Part shown: positions 21,491-35,154 of the stretch, one piece after another
Layout: every line of letters starts with the position of its first letter
How positions within the stretch are numbered: the first letter of the stretch is position 1
NCBI RefSeq assembly: GCF_021018805.1
Contig: NC_086248.1
Coordinates: 92,773,239-92,837,238 of the forward strand
DNA: 64,000 nucleotides
Source of the DNA: Prinia subflava
Lineage: Eukaryota; Chordata; Aves; Passeriformes; Cisticolidae
Reading direction: 5' to 3'
Notes under the pieces: generated by a model
Seen by the model: only the letters and a program-made list of their open reading frames with translations
Database searches by the model: none
Told to the model about the DNA's origin: nothing
Program-made: the position numbers and the translations under genes

Positions 21491-24400
21491 GCTGCTCAAT
21501 GCCACCCTGCTGAGCCAGTGCCAGCACAGACCACGTGGGGCTGGCTTTATTTGGGCTGGTTTGAGGGAGATGTACAGAATCCATGAGTGAAAGCGCTGAT
21601 ACATGCGGCTCTGACACAAAAGGAAGGATCCTTCACTTAGGGCCATAGAGCAAATCCAGTGTTCTGGATTCCCCCATGAATATCAAAGGGCATTATACAT
21701 GTGTAGTCAGAGCACACTGTCTCAGGGCACATTCTGCCACACAGCTCTGAGGGGAAAATTTTGCTTCAGGCATGTTAAAGGTGGGTCTATAGCCATTAGT
21801 TGATAACATTCTTCAAGCATCAAAATATTAGACTTATTTGGTTTTATCTTTTAATACCAACTAATGTTTTGATTAATAATGTTTATTTTAACAGGACTAG
21901 AAATGACAGAGGAACTGTTAAGATGGAAATTATGCATCTTCAGTCCACCTCAGTCACATATCTATTTCAATTTGTGTGTTTTCACATGTGGCATGACCTT
22001 ACACTCTTGTCCCTCTTGTGTCCATGTCCTTGTTTAGGTTCAATACTGGTGGATGCTAGAGGGAAAAGGGCCTTAAATAAGCATGTCTGGATACAGCCAA
22101 AAAATAGTTGCTGTGATTATAGTGCACACCCTGGTGACTAATGAGAGAGGTGAGACCTTACTTTCTGTGAGTGATTGGTCTAAAGGGAGGCTCCTGATGC
22201 CAGCAGATGTAGCCCTGCCTTCAAACACAGAACTGACCAGCTTTGATTCTACTCAGTGAAGGGCAGCAGCATTCATATATAGTGGCTCATTAGAAAATAT
22301 CAGCATTTCAGCTTTTTTATCCAATTAAAAACATCTGGCACTAGGGTGATCCAGCTGGCAGCCCATGGCTCCATACCTAAGTTGTGGAATGGCTGCACCC
22401 GTGGTTGCCTCAGCAGAGACCAAGAGCAGCTGCTAGAGCAGTGCTGGAGGCTGAGCACCTCTGCTGCATCCCTGCATCCCTGCCCAGCTGAGGGTTTCCA
22501 GACACCCCTGGAGGCAGCACTGCTGCCCTGGGCACAGCTGGAGGCTCAGAGGTTGGTCATCTCTTCCTCCTGACCCAGAGCAGGGAAACGTGGGCTAGGG
22601 TGGGAGCAACAGCCCCTCTATCCAGAAGTTTGGGGTTTGTCCTGTATGGAGTAGCTGGAAATCTATTGTTTATTTGACAGCAATCTCCTACTGAGGGTCA
22701 CCCAACATTGTACTGGAAACGCCAGGAACATTTTAAAACAATCTTTCAAGACAGAAAGTGCTTGGCAGGAGGATTTCATTCTGCACACTTAGTTCTCTCT
22801 AGCAATTTCTGCCACAGAATTTGTACTCTTCCCTATTGACTCCTCAGGGTGGTACCAAGAGGAAATACAACATGACCTTCATCAAAATAAGAAGTACCAT
22901 TAACACAAGTCCTATTCTTTCTCTGCTTTCCTCACAGAGTTAAGCAAGGCACAGGAATCATCAAACTAAATGGCTGGGTCAGCTTAATGTAATAAATCTA
23001 TTAGTTCATATCATCATATATTTGATTTATACTACCCCAGACAATTACTAGCATGTCATTTCTTTGTTTAGGGATTTTTAATTTGAAAGTGTTCTAATCC
23101 TTAGTGTCAGCTGTTCCTGGTGGGTGATGACATATCTACTGTGAGTGAAACATTCTGATGACATATAGAGTGTAGGAATCAAATGTCATAAGCATAAATA
23201 TTTAAGCAATAAGACATGACAGGTAGAGCATTTCTTGGCGATTATCACACACCTCGGGTGGTGTTATGACGAGGCATTTGTCCAAAGGCCAGCTGACTTT
23301 AACACACTAAAAGTAGCATGATTGCCTGGAAATGTGCTACTTGAAGTGTCTTATTGACATTTTTCCCTTCTCTTGATGATTTCTTCATTTTCCGATGGGA
23401 GCTTCAAGGAATTACCATTTCCTTCCTTCAAGACAGGGAAAGATTACACCTTTGAAAGATCTGAGCACCCAAAGCTACATGGAAAGGGAGCCTGAGAGAA
23501 GATGGACCTAAACCTTAATAGATGACATTCACAGCCCACATTCAGAGTCCGAATGTGGCTTTGAAAGAGCAGATCTGTCATTTCCTACCATAATGAGTGC
23601 TTTCTGAACCAAGACAGAGTCAGCATGGCAGTGAAGAGCTGAGTAATTTTTTAAGCAACATTCAAGCTACAGACAACTTTTGAGGAGAAAACACCACATC
23701 ATTTTCACTTAGAAGATGCTGTCTGTAGTTCTTTGCTCTGGTTTAATAGCATTACCTGTTCTATGAGTGGTATAAGGCTGTGAAAAACAGAGGGGTTAGT
23801 CTTGACTCAAAGTGTATCAAATACGTATTTAATCCTCAAATTTATAGCTTCACTTCAATCATCCAATACTGCCAAAAACCACACTGAGATAAACCAGCCT
23901 AGTGACACTACAAGCAGGTAGACCATTCACACCTCTGGAGCTCAAGTCTCAGGACTTCTTTCATTTCTGTCTGAACTGGATTATGCTAAATAGAACACTA
24001 TACACAAAAATAAATGTTGTTCAATGCCTCTAGTAGTTTTTTACCTATTTGCTTGCTGTGAAAGACAGGAGACACACAGAGGAATTTGCCAATTTGGCCA
24101 GATCTGCACCATCCATGGTGATTTCTGCTGTGATCACAATACCTCGCCTTTTTGCATAAATACTTGGCTGGGCTTAATACAAATAGGTGGAAGAATAGAT
24201 ATACACATCTAGTGCACCTCACTGAGGAAAACAATGGGCCACATTCATAGTATGAAATTAAGAGTTGCAATGCAAATTTTAGGCATAACTGACTCCCTCA
24301 GCAACTCAGTTCCTTGGCAATGTGCAACCAGAGCCTGGTTTTAATTTCACAGATATCTAAATCATGCTTAACTTTTGCTTTTGGATTGGAAGGAAAATGC

Positions 24401-24546
24401 TACATCTTTTTCTTTACCTCAACCAGCCACAGAGCTCACTGAAATAATAAAGAGTAATGGCAGTAGCCATGAGAGTATTTTCTCGCCCCAGATGAGACAC
24501 TGATGTCTCTATGGATGACTTTCTGTCTAGTGTTAAAGTGAACCCC

Positions 24547-24562
24547 TTTTTTTTTTTTTTTT
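24547..24562. repeat. Poly(T) run
   Basis: Sixteen consecutive T. No adjacent SINE or LINE body was recognised that would make it a retroposon tail. Confidence 0.9.
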
Positions 24563-24837
24563 GAAGAAAGAACCATTCTCTCTGATCAAGCTGCAAATCT
24601 CCCACTCTTCCTTCATCAACTGTAGCTCCACTGCAGCTTCAACACCAAGGTTCAGCTTCCTCAGCCTACAAAACCCAGCAGTAGCCCTCAACCTTAGCAG
24701 CATTTAACATTCAAATCACGGGAAAGCCAACAGGACCATCTCATGCAATAAAGTAACAGAAAAAATTCAGAGATGGAAAAGACACCAGCAAAGTTTTCTT
24801 TGTGATCATTGTTTAACACTGTAAGTAGTGAAATATT

Positions 24838-24860
24838 AATGAAAGTATGCTACTTTCATT
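24838..24860. repeat. Perfect short inverted repeat
   Basis: AATGAAAGTA and TACTTTCATT are exact reverse complements separated by TGC, giving a 10-bp hairpin in unique sequence. Confidence 0.8.
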
Positions 24861-27189
24861 TTGTGAGCAATTTAATTCAATTAAAAATAAATGGTTCTCC
24901 TTGGCTCAGTGGATATACTGATATACAGCACTGCCCTTAACTTAGTTTCAACAGCTTTTAAACCCAGCACAGCACAAAGCACAGCGACTGAAACATCGCC
25001 CCCAGCTAACATCGTTAACTCTTGAAGTCCCAGTGGCACGATTCTGTCACCCTGCTGAACCAACACGGCCTCTCCCAGCGAGTATTGGCTGTGCAGTTTA
25101 ACTTGCAGGAGCAGTCATTTATACCCAGTGTGTTAGCAAGGATATCTTGCACTGGGGCACTGTTTTCTTGAAAGGGAGTCATTTCAGAAAGACTTAGCAG
25201 GCCTGCATGGGCCTGAATCTGCTAGCATGCCGTGATCTGGTTAAGTAATATATCTGGGAACTTCATGTCACATAATGTAGGAGTATTCTTTTATTGCGCT
25301 GAAAGAGCTGTTTTAGATTCCCTCTGAGCCCATAGGCCATGTCTTTCTGATAATAAGAGTGTTATCAATGCTTTAATATTGAACTCAAATCTCTGCGTGA
25401 GAGAGCATCTAAGAGCTATTACTCAGTGCTGAAAGCAAAACCCAACTGTTCTGAATGGGGAGGAAAATGCCAATCTGTTGACAAAAAGTTAAACAGAGGT
25501 GAAATCTAAACTCTGGCCAACATTTTACAGCCTTAGCGCATTGTTAACTTTTCAACTTATCTGTCAGGAATAGGAAACTAATGTTTAAAAACAATGTATT
25601 GCTTTTACGAGCAAGGTCAGCGTTTGTTAGATTTCAGGGTTATGCTGAGCACAGTCAGCCAGGGATACACAGAAAGAATTGCTTCAGCACCCATGGCCTG
25701 AGGTTTTCCAAAAGTTAAAATGTACAAACTGATTTCATTCCCTTTTCTTCCACGCAACCAACAGGAGCTCTGCTCTGACATTTTTGCTCAGCCTCTGTTT
25801 TCACGTGTGGTAGTACGAGCTGGAAGTTAACATCTCTCAGACAGGGCTGAGGAACAAACCCTAGGTCAGAGAAATGGCTGCAGCATTTTGCTTTTGGGGG
25901 AGCTCGGGTTCAGGGTCACTCTGCACTCTTCCAGGGGCGAGGTCCAGATTTGTGCGTCTGCCCCTTGGACAATGCCAGGCTTTGTTCAAGCAGCAAAGCA
26001 TCCTTGCTCAGCCATGCAGTTCCCAAGGAGCTGTGTAGGTAAGATAATACAGGGGAAGTGGAACAGAGAGTCATTCTCTGTGAGAGAGAGACAGAGATCT
26101 TGTTCAGAAAATGTGGCTCAAGGGTGTTTTCCCTATATGCTTTTATATGAAATAATCCCACCCTGTACACTCAGAAAGGATTTGATCCATGGAGCAACTG
26201 TATGGACTAACAGATCATGGTGTCATTAGACACAATCTGCAATGTCCACTGCACAGTAAGCTGGCCAATGAGAGAGAAAAAAATTAGTTTCATGCAAAAC
26301 AAAGAGCTTCTAAAACTTGTGCAGTGTGTGCTGCCACATTCATGGATTTGCTTTCCTGACAGATACATCCCCTCTCTTTCCTTAGCAGCAAACAGGTGGG
26401 AAAGACTTACCCTTTTTTGCAAGAAGTAAAAAACACCATGAATGTTAGTTTAGGTGAATTTGGGTGGAAATCCCAGGAACAGAGGGGTATTTTTTATCAT
26501 TCACATTAAAATTAAATTTATTTCTCACAGAATTATGAATATTTGTTGTTTATATGCAAACAGGCAAAAATTGCTTCTGTGAAAGCAAACCCAAACACAG
26601 TATGATTTAGCTGATCAATCCCATAAAAGAGCTGAGAAATTGCAAATACTCAAAAATGACCAGCTTTTGAACAAGTTGGAGACTCAGGTTTGCTTACAAA
26701 ATGTAATACTTAAATACAAGTATAAAAGACATACAAAACCAAAAAGGAACAACAGGTCTCATAAACAATCTAGTACGAATTATTTGACCCGTTCTAGTTA
26801 AAATATATTTTGTACCTTCTGCCCCATGTGCCTGGAGACTTCCCAGCTTGTTTTAATCTCTCTAAGCAAATGAGAACCCTCAAGGCTCATTAGGGCTATT
26901 TACACAGTTCTTAACTGGAAAAAAATAGATCTAAAAAATGAATGATTAAATAAACTGATGTGGGGTATGAATGGGAAGTTATGTTTAAAATCTATTTCCA
27001 AGTCCACTACCAACATGGACTTCCTTGGGTCTACTTAAAAAAATTAGCCATGGGGAGAAAAATAAAGATGTGGTGAAAAGGAAAAGAAAAAGAAGAAAAA
27101 TGGAAAAACTATAATAGTTAAGGCTAGTGTTCATGATAAATCAGAGATAGCAGAGTCTGCAAAAAACCCATCAATACAACTCAGAGAAG

Positions 27190-27300
27190 AAAGGAATCTC
27201 AGGACCTGTGCTTTAGTCTTGACTCTCCACAGGCAGCCATTTTTCTGATCTTCTCATTATTTGTAAAATAAATGTAATGGCACCTTCTTTCCCCCCCAAG
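27190..27300 (+). repeat. MIR-like ancient SINE fragment
   Basis: GGACCTGTGCTTTAGTCTTG and then ACTCTCCACAGGCAGCC parallel the MIR 'gacctgggttctagtcctggctctgccac' stretch. TGATCTTCTCATTATTTGTA followed by AAATAAATGTAATGG parallels 'cagtttcctcatctgtaaaatgggaataat'. Two ordered blocks make this one of the better MIR-type matches in the window. Confidence 0.55.
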
Positions 27301-29884
27301 TTATTTGTACTATTTCTCTAGGTATGGGATATCTCTTCCTGTGGATGTACACTTCTGTGGTTATTAAGGGAGAGAGACAGGGACTCTTGTTACGTGGGAC
27401 TAGAGGAGCATTTGCAATCATATTGATCTCCCAGACATGCAGGTGCAACTACTCATGGCCAGCCAGTTCCTGCCATCCATATACACATGTTCCTTTGAAT
27501 GGCAGATTGTACCTTCCCACCCACCCCAAAATAACATCTATCTGATTAGCATAGCACCTGGGCTATCCACATTTTCCAGTGCTGAGCCACTTCTTGGAAA
27601 GCAGGGCCATGCTTCTAGAAAGGAGAGAGGGGAAAAAATGGATATTGCAATAGAGGTTATAAATTGCCAAGTGGCCAATTCAAGTGATGCATGTGAAAGG
27701 AGAGGATCTTCTCATCACATTTCTTCCTAGACCCTGTGATTCTGTCAGCAGAAAATGGGGTCATTCTCAGCCCCTTCTCAAAGAAGGTTTTGGTCTGACC
27801 TGTTGTATGCTTCCTTGTAAGCATGATGCTCAAAAAAAGGGAGCTCTAAACTGATGCCTTTATATCTTTATATAAGGCTGAACTGAAGGCTGAGGAGGAA
27901 GCATTTTGTGGCCAGTGACACCACAGCTGAGGTTCTCAGCTCTGGTGGTCTCAGATGCACAACAGCTTCAGCTAAATCAAGAGGAATCATGCATGCAAAC
28001 CCAAATGAAAAGTCAGCCTTGCATCCATGGTGTGCACTCTGCATTGCAGCCAGGATATGTATTTCTGAGCAAGACAAAAGTTAGAACAGACTTTGAAATT
28101 ATAACCCCATCAAGTAGAGCTGACTAACTAAACAAGATTTGCTTGAGGCATTCAAGATTATACATAAATATTCTCCAGAGCTGCAAAATTTAGGCTAAGG
28201 ATTAGAAACTCTGTCTTGAGGTTTCATCCGATTTTCAACAGTGTATTTTTTAACAATTCACAAATTTTCGATAGTGTGTGAATAACAGGATACAAATATA
28301 ACATTGTTCAGCATTAACTATTAAACACGGCCTGCAGCTCTACCACCTGCGGCTCTGATCTTGACAGCTCTCACAAGTTACAAAAGACTTGACTTTGGCC
28401 AGAACTTGGGCAAAAAATCCTCTAAGGAAAATATAAATGCTACAGATTTTTGCAATTCAGTAGGAGTTTGTAGTGCTTGCAGCATGTTAGAACTGAGGGC
28501 TTTTAAAGGCTCTTTCACTTCTTGGGGCAAGGGTGTTACCTGCTACATTCCTCCTTCTCCTACATTCATGAAATGACTTCCCACTTCTCTGAATTCCCCT
28601 CTATGATTTCCACATGACACGGAAATGTACAAGGCTAAATTATCAGGTACTGTGCCTGTGTGATCTCAAACAGTTGCTGCTTTTCACTCCAAAGGTAACT
28701 GCATCACCACAGAGGGTAAATCACTTCCTATGGATGTAAAGTCCCTAATAAATTCTTTGGGGTCTTTTGAGATGACATATGCATGAAACACTGCTTTTAA
28801 TATAGTACTAGAATTGAAATAATAATTATGTGAATCAAAGATGGCAATAAGGAAAATTTCTGCTTTTTGCTGCCTATTTCTCTGTCTTACCCCTTCCCAC
28901 AAAAACCACAATTTGAACACATCTGCAGAGTTAGATACAGGGCTTACACCTTCATATCATCTGGCAGCTGGAAGTGGTTTTCTCTCCAAATAGCCCCTTC
29001 AAAAGCTTTTGAGCTTCATGTCTGTTTCCTCAAAGAGTCTTCAGTGGGAGAAGCAACACTCAAACCTTTTCCCTTCATTGACAGTGATTGTTTCCCCTGC
29101 TCCTCTTGCCATGCCTGGCCCTGTGGTGAAAACTCCGTGGGACTGCTCTAAGGAAATTCTGTTATGTGCTGACATTTGCCAGGTGACAACAAGGTCGGGT
29201 CAGGTGTTTGCTAGCCAGGTCTTTGCATATAATTATCAGGTAGTATTACAGGTAGCTGAGGCTCAGCACATTTTGAAGGGTTATGATGAAGCAGCTCCTT
29301 TACTTGTCTAAGCATTTTCTCAGCAAGATTTTTAAAGAAGCAGGGGGAAATTTATTCTTAATTCTATGCCTCTCATGGTGAAACTTGGAGGTTACTTTTT
29401 GTGCAACTAAAAGTTGTGAATAAGCAATGAGTGGGTTTGTCAGCCCAGAAAGGTGATAGTCAATAATATCTGTCAGTGGTATTCTATGAAGTTTTGATAT
29501 TTGCCACCAGATTTCTTCTCTGATGTTAGCAGATCAATCCCCGTTCTCTAAATCTTCTTAAAACCTCAAACGAGTGCTGCTTTCAACTCTTGAAAGAAAA
29601 AGCTATCCACTTTCTGGTTTTTTCTTCTATGTCCAGAAAACAGTCTAACAGAAGCTTCTTAAATCAACGAGAAGCTTCACTTGGGATTAGAGTATCAGTC
29701 GGTGGATCTGACCAGACCGGAGTTAAATTACATTTCAAAACAACATTAGAAATACTACAATCATAGTTTCTGAGTCTGTTTGCACGTATGTTCGTCTGTT
29801 TGGTTGTCCTTTAAGCTCAAAACCTTGCCGTCGCTGCAAAGTTGCCGTCTCAAGTGTAAATCTAATCTCAATATTTTCCAACAG

Positions 29885-29935
29885 AGGGAAAATGAAGAAG
29901 AAGGAGAAGAAGTAAAAGCGGGGCAGGGGAGAAAT
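29885..29935. repeat. Homopurine tract
   Basis: About 50 bases of nearly pure A/G (GAAGAAGAAGGAGAAGAAG core) lie immediately upstream of the CpG patch at 29.95 kb. Such tracts can form triplex DNA and often flank promoters. Confidence 0.6.
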
Positions 29936-29944
29936 AACTTTCTG

Positions 29945-30115
29945 GAGGAGAGTGGCGGCTTTGATAGCGATCCCGCGGGCGGGCTGTGGCCGCTAAACCA
30001 GAGGCTCACTGACACCCAGCGGCTGCGGCGGAGAGCGCAGCGCCCGCTCGGACCCAGCGCTGCGGGCGGGACGGCCCCGCGGGCGGCGGGGATGCCCCGC
30101 GGCCGAAGGAAAGCT
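29945..30115. promoter_or_regulatory. Short CpG island
   Basis: About 170 bases of very high GC with frequent CpG (CCCGCGGGCGGGCTGTGG, GGCTGCGGCGGAGAGCGCAG, GGGCGGGACGGCCCCGCGGG) sit abruptly in AT-rich flanks. GGGCGGG boxes are consensus Sp1-type sites. It is the clearest island in the gap and a candidate promoter for a non-coding transcript or a distal enhancer. It is short for an island, and the 132-135-codon open frames across it on both strands are compositional. Confidence 0.45.
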
Positions 30116-30842
30116 GCTCTAATCCATCGCAGGCACCTCTGCTCTGCACTTATTACTCCCTTTGCCACTGCAGGATGACCGGCTCTTGAAAGGCGCTGAG
30201 CACCCGTCTCTCCATCTCCCGGCTTTGGTACCTCTCAGGTACTTCCAAAGTCAGAGTCCAAGGGTAAAAAACAGCCCTCCCTTCATGCCCGACAAGGAAT
30301 ATTATATACACAACACACTGCAGTATTTTGCTTCCTATAGTCTGTATTTTAAAAAGGTTTGATGCCCCAGAGAGCAGTCACCCTCTTAATTCACACAAAT
30401 ACCAGGTACAGGCAGACCAGAGAGCATTCCCTATAGCTGTAGAGCCGTGGAGCTTCCAGTCACCCCGGGGGGGATGTGCCCGTGGTTAGGAGGGCTAAGA
30501 CGTTTCAGGGAAACAGTTTCTGATCATCTGAGAAAAAGACAAGATTAGGAATTGGCAACAGAGGTATGAAAACCACAGGAATCAGTGGCCAAGAGAAGAA
30601 AAAAATACTTAAACAAAATATTTGACCTCCATCTCTTTCAATACTGTAAAAATGGGGCAAAATAATTGCACATAGAACAGTGGAAGCAGTCACAGAAGAC
30701 AAGTATCCAATGCCTTGAAAGAAGCCCATATAAACTGACCTTAGCCTTTAGTGTACAATACCTGAGCTGCTCCACTGAACATCCTCTAACTCTGAGGATA
30801 TTCCTGGTTGAAGGATTGTGTCTGTCTCAACACCAAGTGTTT

Positions 30843-30859
30843 AAAAAAAAAAAAAAAAA
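30843..30859. repeat. Poly(A) run
   Basis: Seventeen consecutive A. No retroposon body is recognised upstream. Confidence 0.9.
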
Positions 30860-32654
30860 CCGGCTGTAGACTCCTGGAGCTACAACCAAGCGTTTGTTAG
30901 TACATCTCCAGCAAAGACAAAAGGCATCTCCAATGTGAAGATGGGTGTAGCAGTGCTTATGTACAAGATTAACAGCCCCTCTTTACACAGTGCACGTAGT
31001 TCATAACAGCAACAAGCAAGAGCTTTGCTTCTTTTGATATCAGGATTCTTGCCATGCTCAGCACCTCAGTTTCTGGATGCTTGATGATCATTAAAGGGAA
31101 AGTGAAAAACCAGTCTCACCACACAAAATCTTAGTTCTCACCTCCAAATTTTGAAATCTGTTTCAAAATTTTGGAATTTTGAATTTCTCCTCTTTTACTG
31201 GAGCAGTATGAGGAGGAATTTCCTACCTTATTTGAGGCTTGGGAGTGTTGTGTAGAAAAGATTCTCATTTCCCCTGGAGTTTGTGTATGGGAGACAAAAC
31301 ATTAAGAGTGTGAATTTCTGGTTTAAGAAGCATTTGTATAATCCTGAGTAGCAACAGGTCTGTGCATTTACATCTCTTCAGTTATCACAGGCTGAGCAGC
31401 CAGCAGCTGCTGGGCACCTCACAGCACACACTGGAGTATCCTTAGAGTAAACGGAGATCCCTCCATTAGCAGCTGGAGGGGGAAAATGTCTTAGGACTGG
31501 GCTGGGCTGCTCCAAGGCAGCCCAAAAGACTGCAGAAACATGCACTGGTCACAGTGTGCATTTGATTTCCTTGCACGGGTTTACTGGCCTCTCTTCAGGT
31601 GTTATGTCAACTTTTGCAATCATCCAGGGTCGAGGTTTGCTCCTCCCACAAGATCTGGAGTGACAGTCCCATGTGTGACACTGATCTTTTGACAGAAAAT
31701 TCCTTCAATCTCTCTTCAATAAGGGTCCCAGCAGGACAAGAGAATCTGGAGACAGTGCAATCTAGAAATTTTGACAGAAAAATAATCTGAGAAATGCGGG
31801 ATGCAGTCTTAAATTGAAAAGAATAAATTATTTTGTTGGGGTTTTGTTTGTTTTTGTAGAGAAAATAATTCCATTGTTTTCTTCTTTAGCAATTTGCATT
31901 TGAATAGGTGGATCTGTTCTTTAGATTACTTTTGAGAGCCTGCATTTCCCAAATTCCTATCACACCACTGGGCTTTCAAGCACAGGAGGGAAGCCAAAAC
32001 ATTTCCATCTAATGCAAACATGGATTACTGGAAGGATGTTCTCATTTTTTAAAAATGTAGTAGGAGCAAGAGCCAGGTTTGCTAGCACCTTCCCCGCAAG
32101 CCATCGCTTCCTTGGCTTGCTGCATGTAGAGAGAGAAAACCTCACCAACAGGAAAAGGCAAAAGTTCCTGGAACGCCACAGCATGCAAAGAGAGATGAGA
32201 AAAGTGCTCCTGGGCAGCCATGCACACCCTCAGCAGCTGCAAGGAGAGTGAGCACACTGATGGCTGCAGCGTTTTCTCATCAATCTCCACTGAGTCAGCA
32301 TCCTATTTTATCTGGGGAAGACCATCTCCAAGGTAAAAGGTACAGTGCAAGGAGAGAAGATGTTTAATACCTCATATGGCAGCAGAGTTGAGATTTCAGC
32401 TGCGACTACCCTCAGGCAAATCCAAGTTTCCAAATGTCCCAGGTGTGGTTCCAGGAGGCGTCTTCAGTTCCAGGAAGCAGACCTCTGTTAACAAAACCAG
32501 TGTCCAAAGCACATCTTGCTTAGAGTCTAGATGGAAACTTCATGTCAATTCAAACTGTTCTTGCAGCCAATGGATACAACAAAGTCCTGAGAAATGCTGG
32601 TGAGCTGGAAGTTGTCACTCTGTGTGTGTATACGTATGTATTTTTTAAATGTGT

Positions 32655-32704
32655 TTATATATATGTATATGTGTGTATATATATATATATTTATATATAT
32701 ATAC
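32655..32704. repeat. (TA)n / (GTAT)n dinucleotide repeat
   Basis: Alternating T-A steps with a few G substitutions over about 50 bases. Self-complementary and likely length-variable. Confidence 0.9.
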
Positions 32705-35131
32705 GAAGGTCTTGCCTCCACTTGATTCTTCCTCTGCTCCCAAAAGTTTGGGGTATCTAGAGACCTAGTCCAGCACAAAGTGAGAAATCTCAGAGCGTGC
32801 TGCTGATACTCCATCCCTGCAGAACTCATTACATGCCAGTTGCTCTACTTAGGGTGGATTGGGAGGGGGATCTATTAGAGAGAAAAAGTACAGAGTAGAG
32901 TTAAGAAGCATTTTTTTTCCTTCTAACTGCTGTCCTTTCATCTGCTCTCCTTCTCATGTTTCTGGGCTTTTTTTTTTCTTCTTCCTTCTCCTTCATCCTA
33001 TGGAAGTGGCACTGAATGCTGATGAGATAATAAATGGTCCAACCCCAGGCAATCATTTGCTGGTAATTAGTTCAGCTACTGAACTTCTAAGAGTCATTTT
33101 TTTTCCACCTGCCCAGCCAGAAAACTTGGGTGGTTAGTTACCCCATCACTTCCCTTTGGGGAAGGGGCACTCAGAAGCTCAGGTATGTGAGCTCCTGGAT
33201 ACGCTCCACAATCTCTAATTAAGCCTAGCTCTAACCTAGATATTTAGTATTTTATTTACTTTTTATGACATTCCTTACTTAGGCCAAGAGCCAAACGTTG
33301 CATCCCAGTAGGATCAAATCTGAGGTTTGTTGTAAACTTCTGTGCACAAGCACACCCAAGATCACAGGTCCAAAACTATTGGAATAGCACCACATTAGGG
33401 AACTTGGCAGGGGGTGACCTTTCTCTGTTTCAGAATAGACATTTCAAAATTTGCCTTAAAAGGGAAGTTTGGAGAGGGAAATCATGGCAGTTGATTTAAT
33501 GGGCCTGACAAGGAAGGTTCCAGCTTCTCCCTTTCCCAGGATACCCAGCCTCCTCCCCCCACCTGGCTTCTGCAGCTCCCAGCCTTGTGAGGAGGAGCCT
33601 GTAGCCTTTAGGGCTGTTGAACATGAAGCAGGCATCCTTGGAGCTGAGGGTCAGGAGAGATCCAGCTCCAGAGTGGTCCAAGTGATGGAGAAACCTGAAT
33701 CTGTGGCCCCTGGAAGGCCAGCAGGTGACTCGAGTGAAGGGATAGTGGCATGCAGGAAGGCTTTCAGGGGAACTCTTGCCTGCGCTCTGCTGGCAGGGCC
33801 CCAAACCTGCCTGCTTCCAAGAAACACTCTGGTTCCAGGCTTTTTCTGACAAAGACCCCCTCCATCTGAGAATTCCTGTCTGTTTCTGGTGTACCCTCAG
33901 AGCTTCAGGGGTGACCTCTGATGAACTGAGGGGAGATTTCGGGGTTTGGGTATATAATCAGCTTCTTCATGGTGTAACACGAGATAACCAGGTCTGCGGG
34001 TGAGGAAAAGGATTTCTGTGTAGACAAATTATGGGGGGTTTGTGCCCTCACTTCTGATGGTGATCAGCTTCAAACACAGAGCATAAGATTAAATAAACCA
34101 ATCAGTTGTCTGCTTTGGTATTGGCAATTTATGCTTGTTATGTATTAGATGCAAAAAATAAAGCACCCTAAAAACAAACAGAACTTATCAGGCAATGCTG
34201 CACTTTCTAAATCACTGAAGGAAAGACATACCCACATTTCTTCCTCCACACAGATCATCTCCAGAAAGTTTTGGTTAAAATCTTTATTGCTTAGTCCCAG
34301 TTTGTTTTTTGGTTTTTTTAATTTTCCTTTTTCTCCTCCTAAAGTCACTTTGGGTGACAGATGTCACTAGACCTCAAAAGGGCCGCTTGGATAAACAGGT
34401 AAATAATATTCATTAAATACTGCATGGCAGCATATCCCACTTTTCTTTTTATCCATTCTGACAATACCAAATTCCTCATTCCTGAGATAAACATAAAGCC
34501 CACGACAGAGGGTTCACATTCAAACTCCAATCAGCAATTCACAAACGAACAGAGAATGATCTAGCTGATTTCACTAGGGACCTCCATATGGTGATGAAAT
34601 TTATTCTGAGACATGTTTAGGTTTTGTAGTTGTGGGCACCATACACAAACCCTGTGAGAAATGGAGATTTTTAAAGCTGAACTGGGAATTTACTAATACA
34701 GTTCCCACTGAGACAAATGGATGCTATTTGCCCTCAGAATCTCAGTCATGCTAGAAGTCAGACAAAGTCCTCTTTACTGCATGTTTGTTTGTCAATCAAA
34801 ATTAGGATAATCTCTCTCAGCTTTTTAAATCTACAACTATTTCCCAAGATACACGTTTTTAGGCAGTACTTGTGCTGTTATATCCTGGAGGTGGATACGT
34901 CTCCTCCAGTTTTAATATTTTTAACCTATAAATTGTTCAGTTGGATTCAATTTTCAAAAAGGTATAATAAGAAACTTATATTCCCCAACCCTTTGAAGCA
35001 TGTAACAAATATACAGTTTTACAGTATGGTATAGGTCACAAGTTTGTGTAGCTAGTTTTCAAAAGAAAGTAACATTCCAGGTATATTTTATTTTTTCTCC
35101 TTACAGTTTGAACAATTTATCGATTTTTTCC

Positions 35132-35154
35132 TTTTTTTTTTTTTTTTTTTTTTT
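35132..35154. repeat. Poly(T) run
   Basis: Twenty-three consecutive T, followed by CCTATTTAAG. It may be the reverse-strand tail of a retroposed sequence, but nothing beside it is recognised. Confidence 0.9.

Larger units (their letters stand above)
20279..29944. other. Intergenic sequence with candidate regulatory blocks
   Basis: No gene is recognisable. Notable parts are a GC/CpG-rich patch with a TATA-like stretch (21340-21490), a unique AT-rich block with a repeated TGATGACATAT (22980-23400), a perfect 10-bp-arm hairpin (24838-24860), and unique sequence at 25190-25400. A MIR-like fragment lies at 27190-27300. Open frames of up to 173 codons on the minus strand at 21125-21646 resemble nothing known. 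Confidence 0.55.

Noticed and set aside
21125..21646. 173-codon minus-strand frame overlapping the CpG-rich patch
   Set aside because: Composition-driven openness, opposite-strand frames overlap it, and the product is not recognised.
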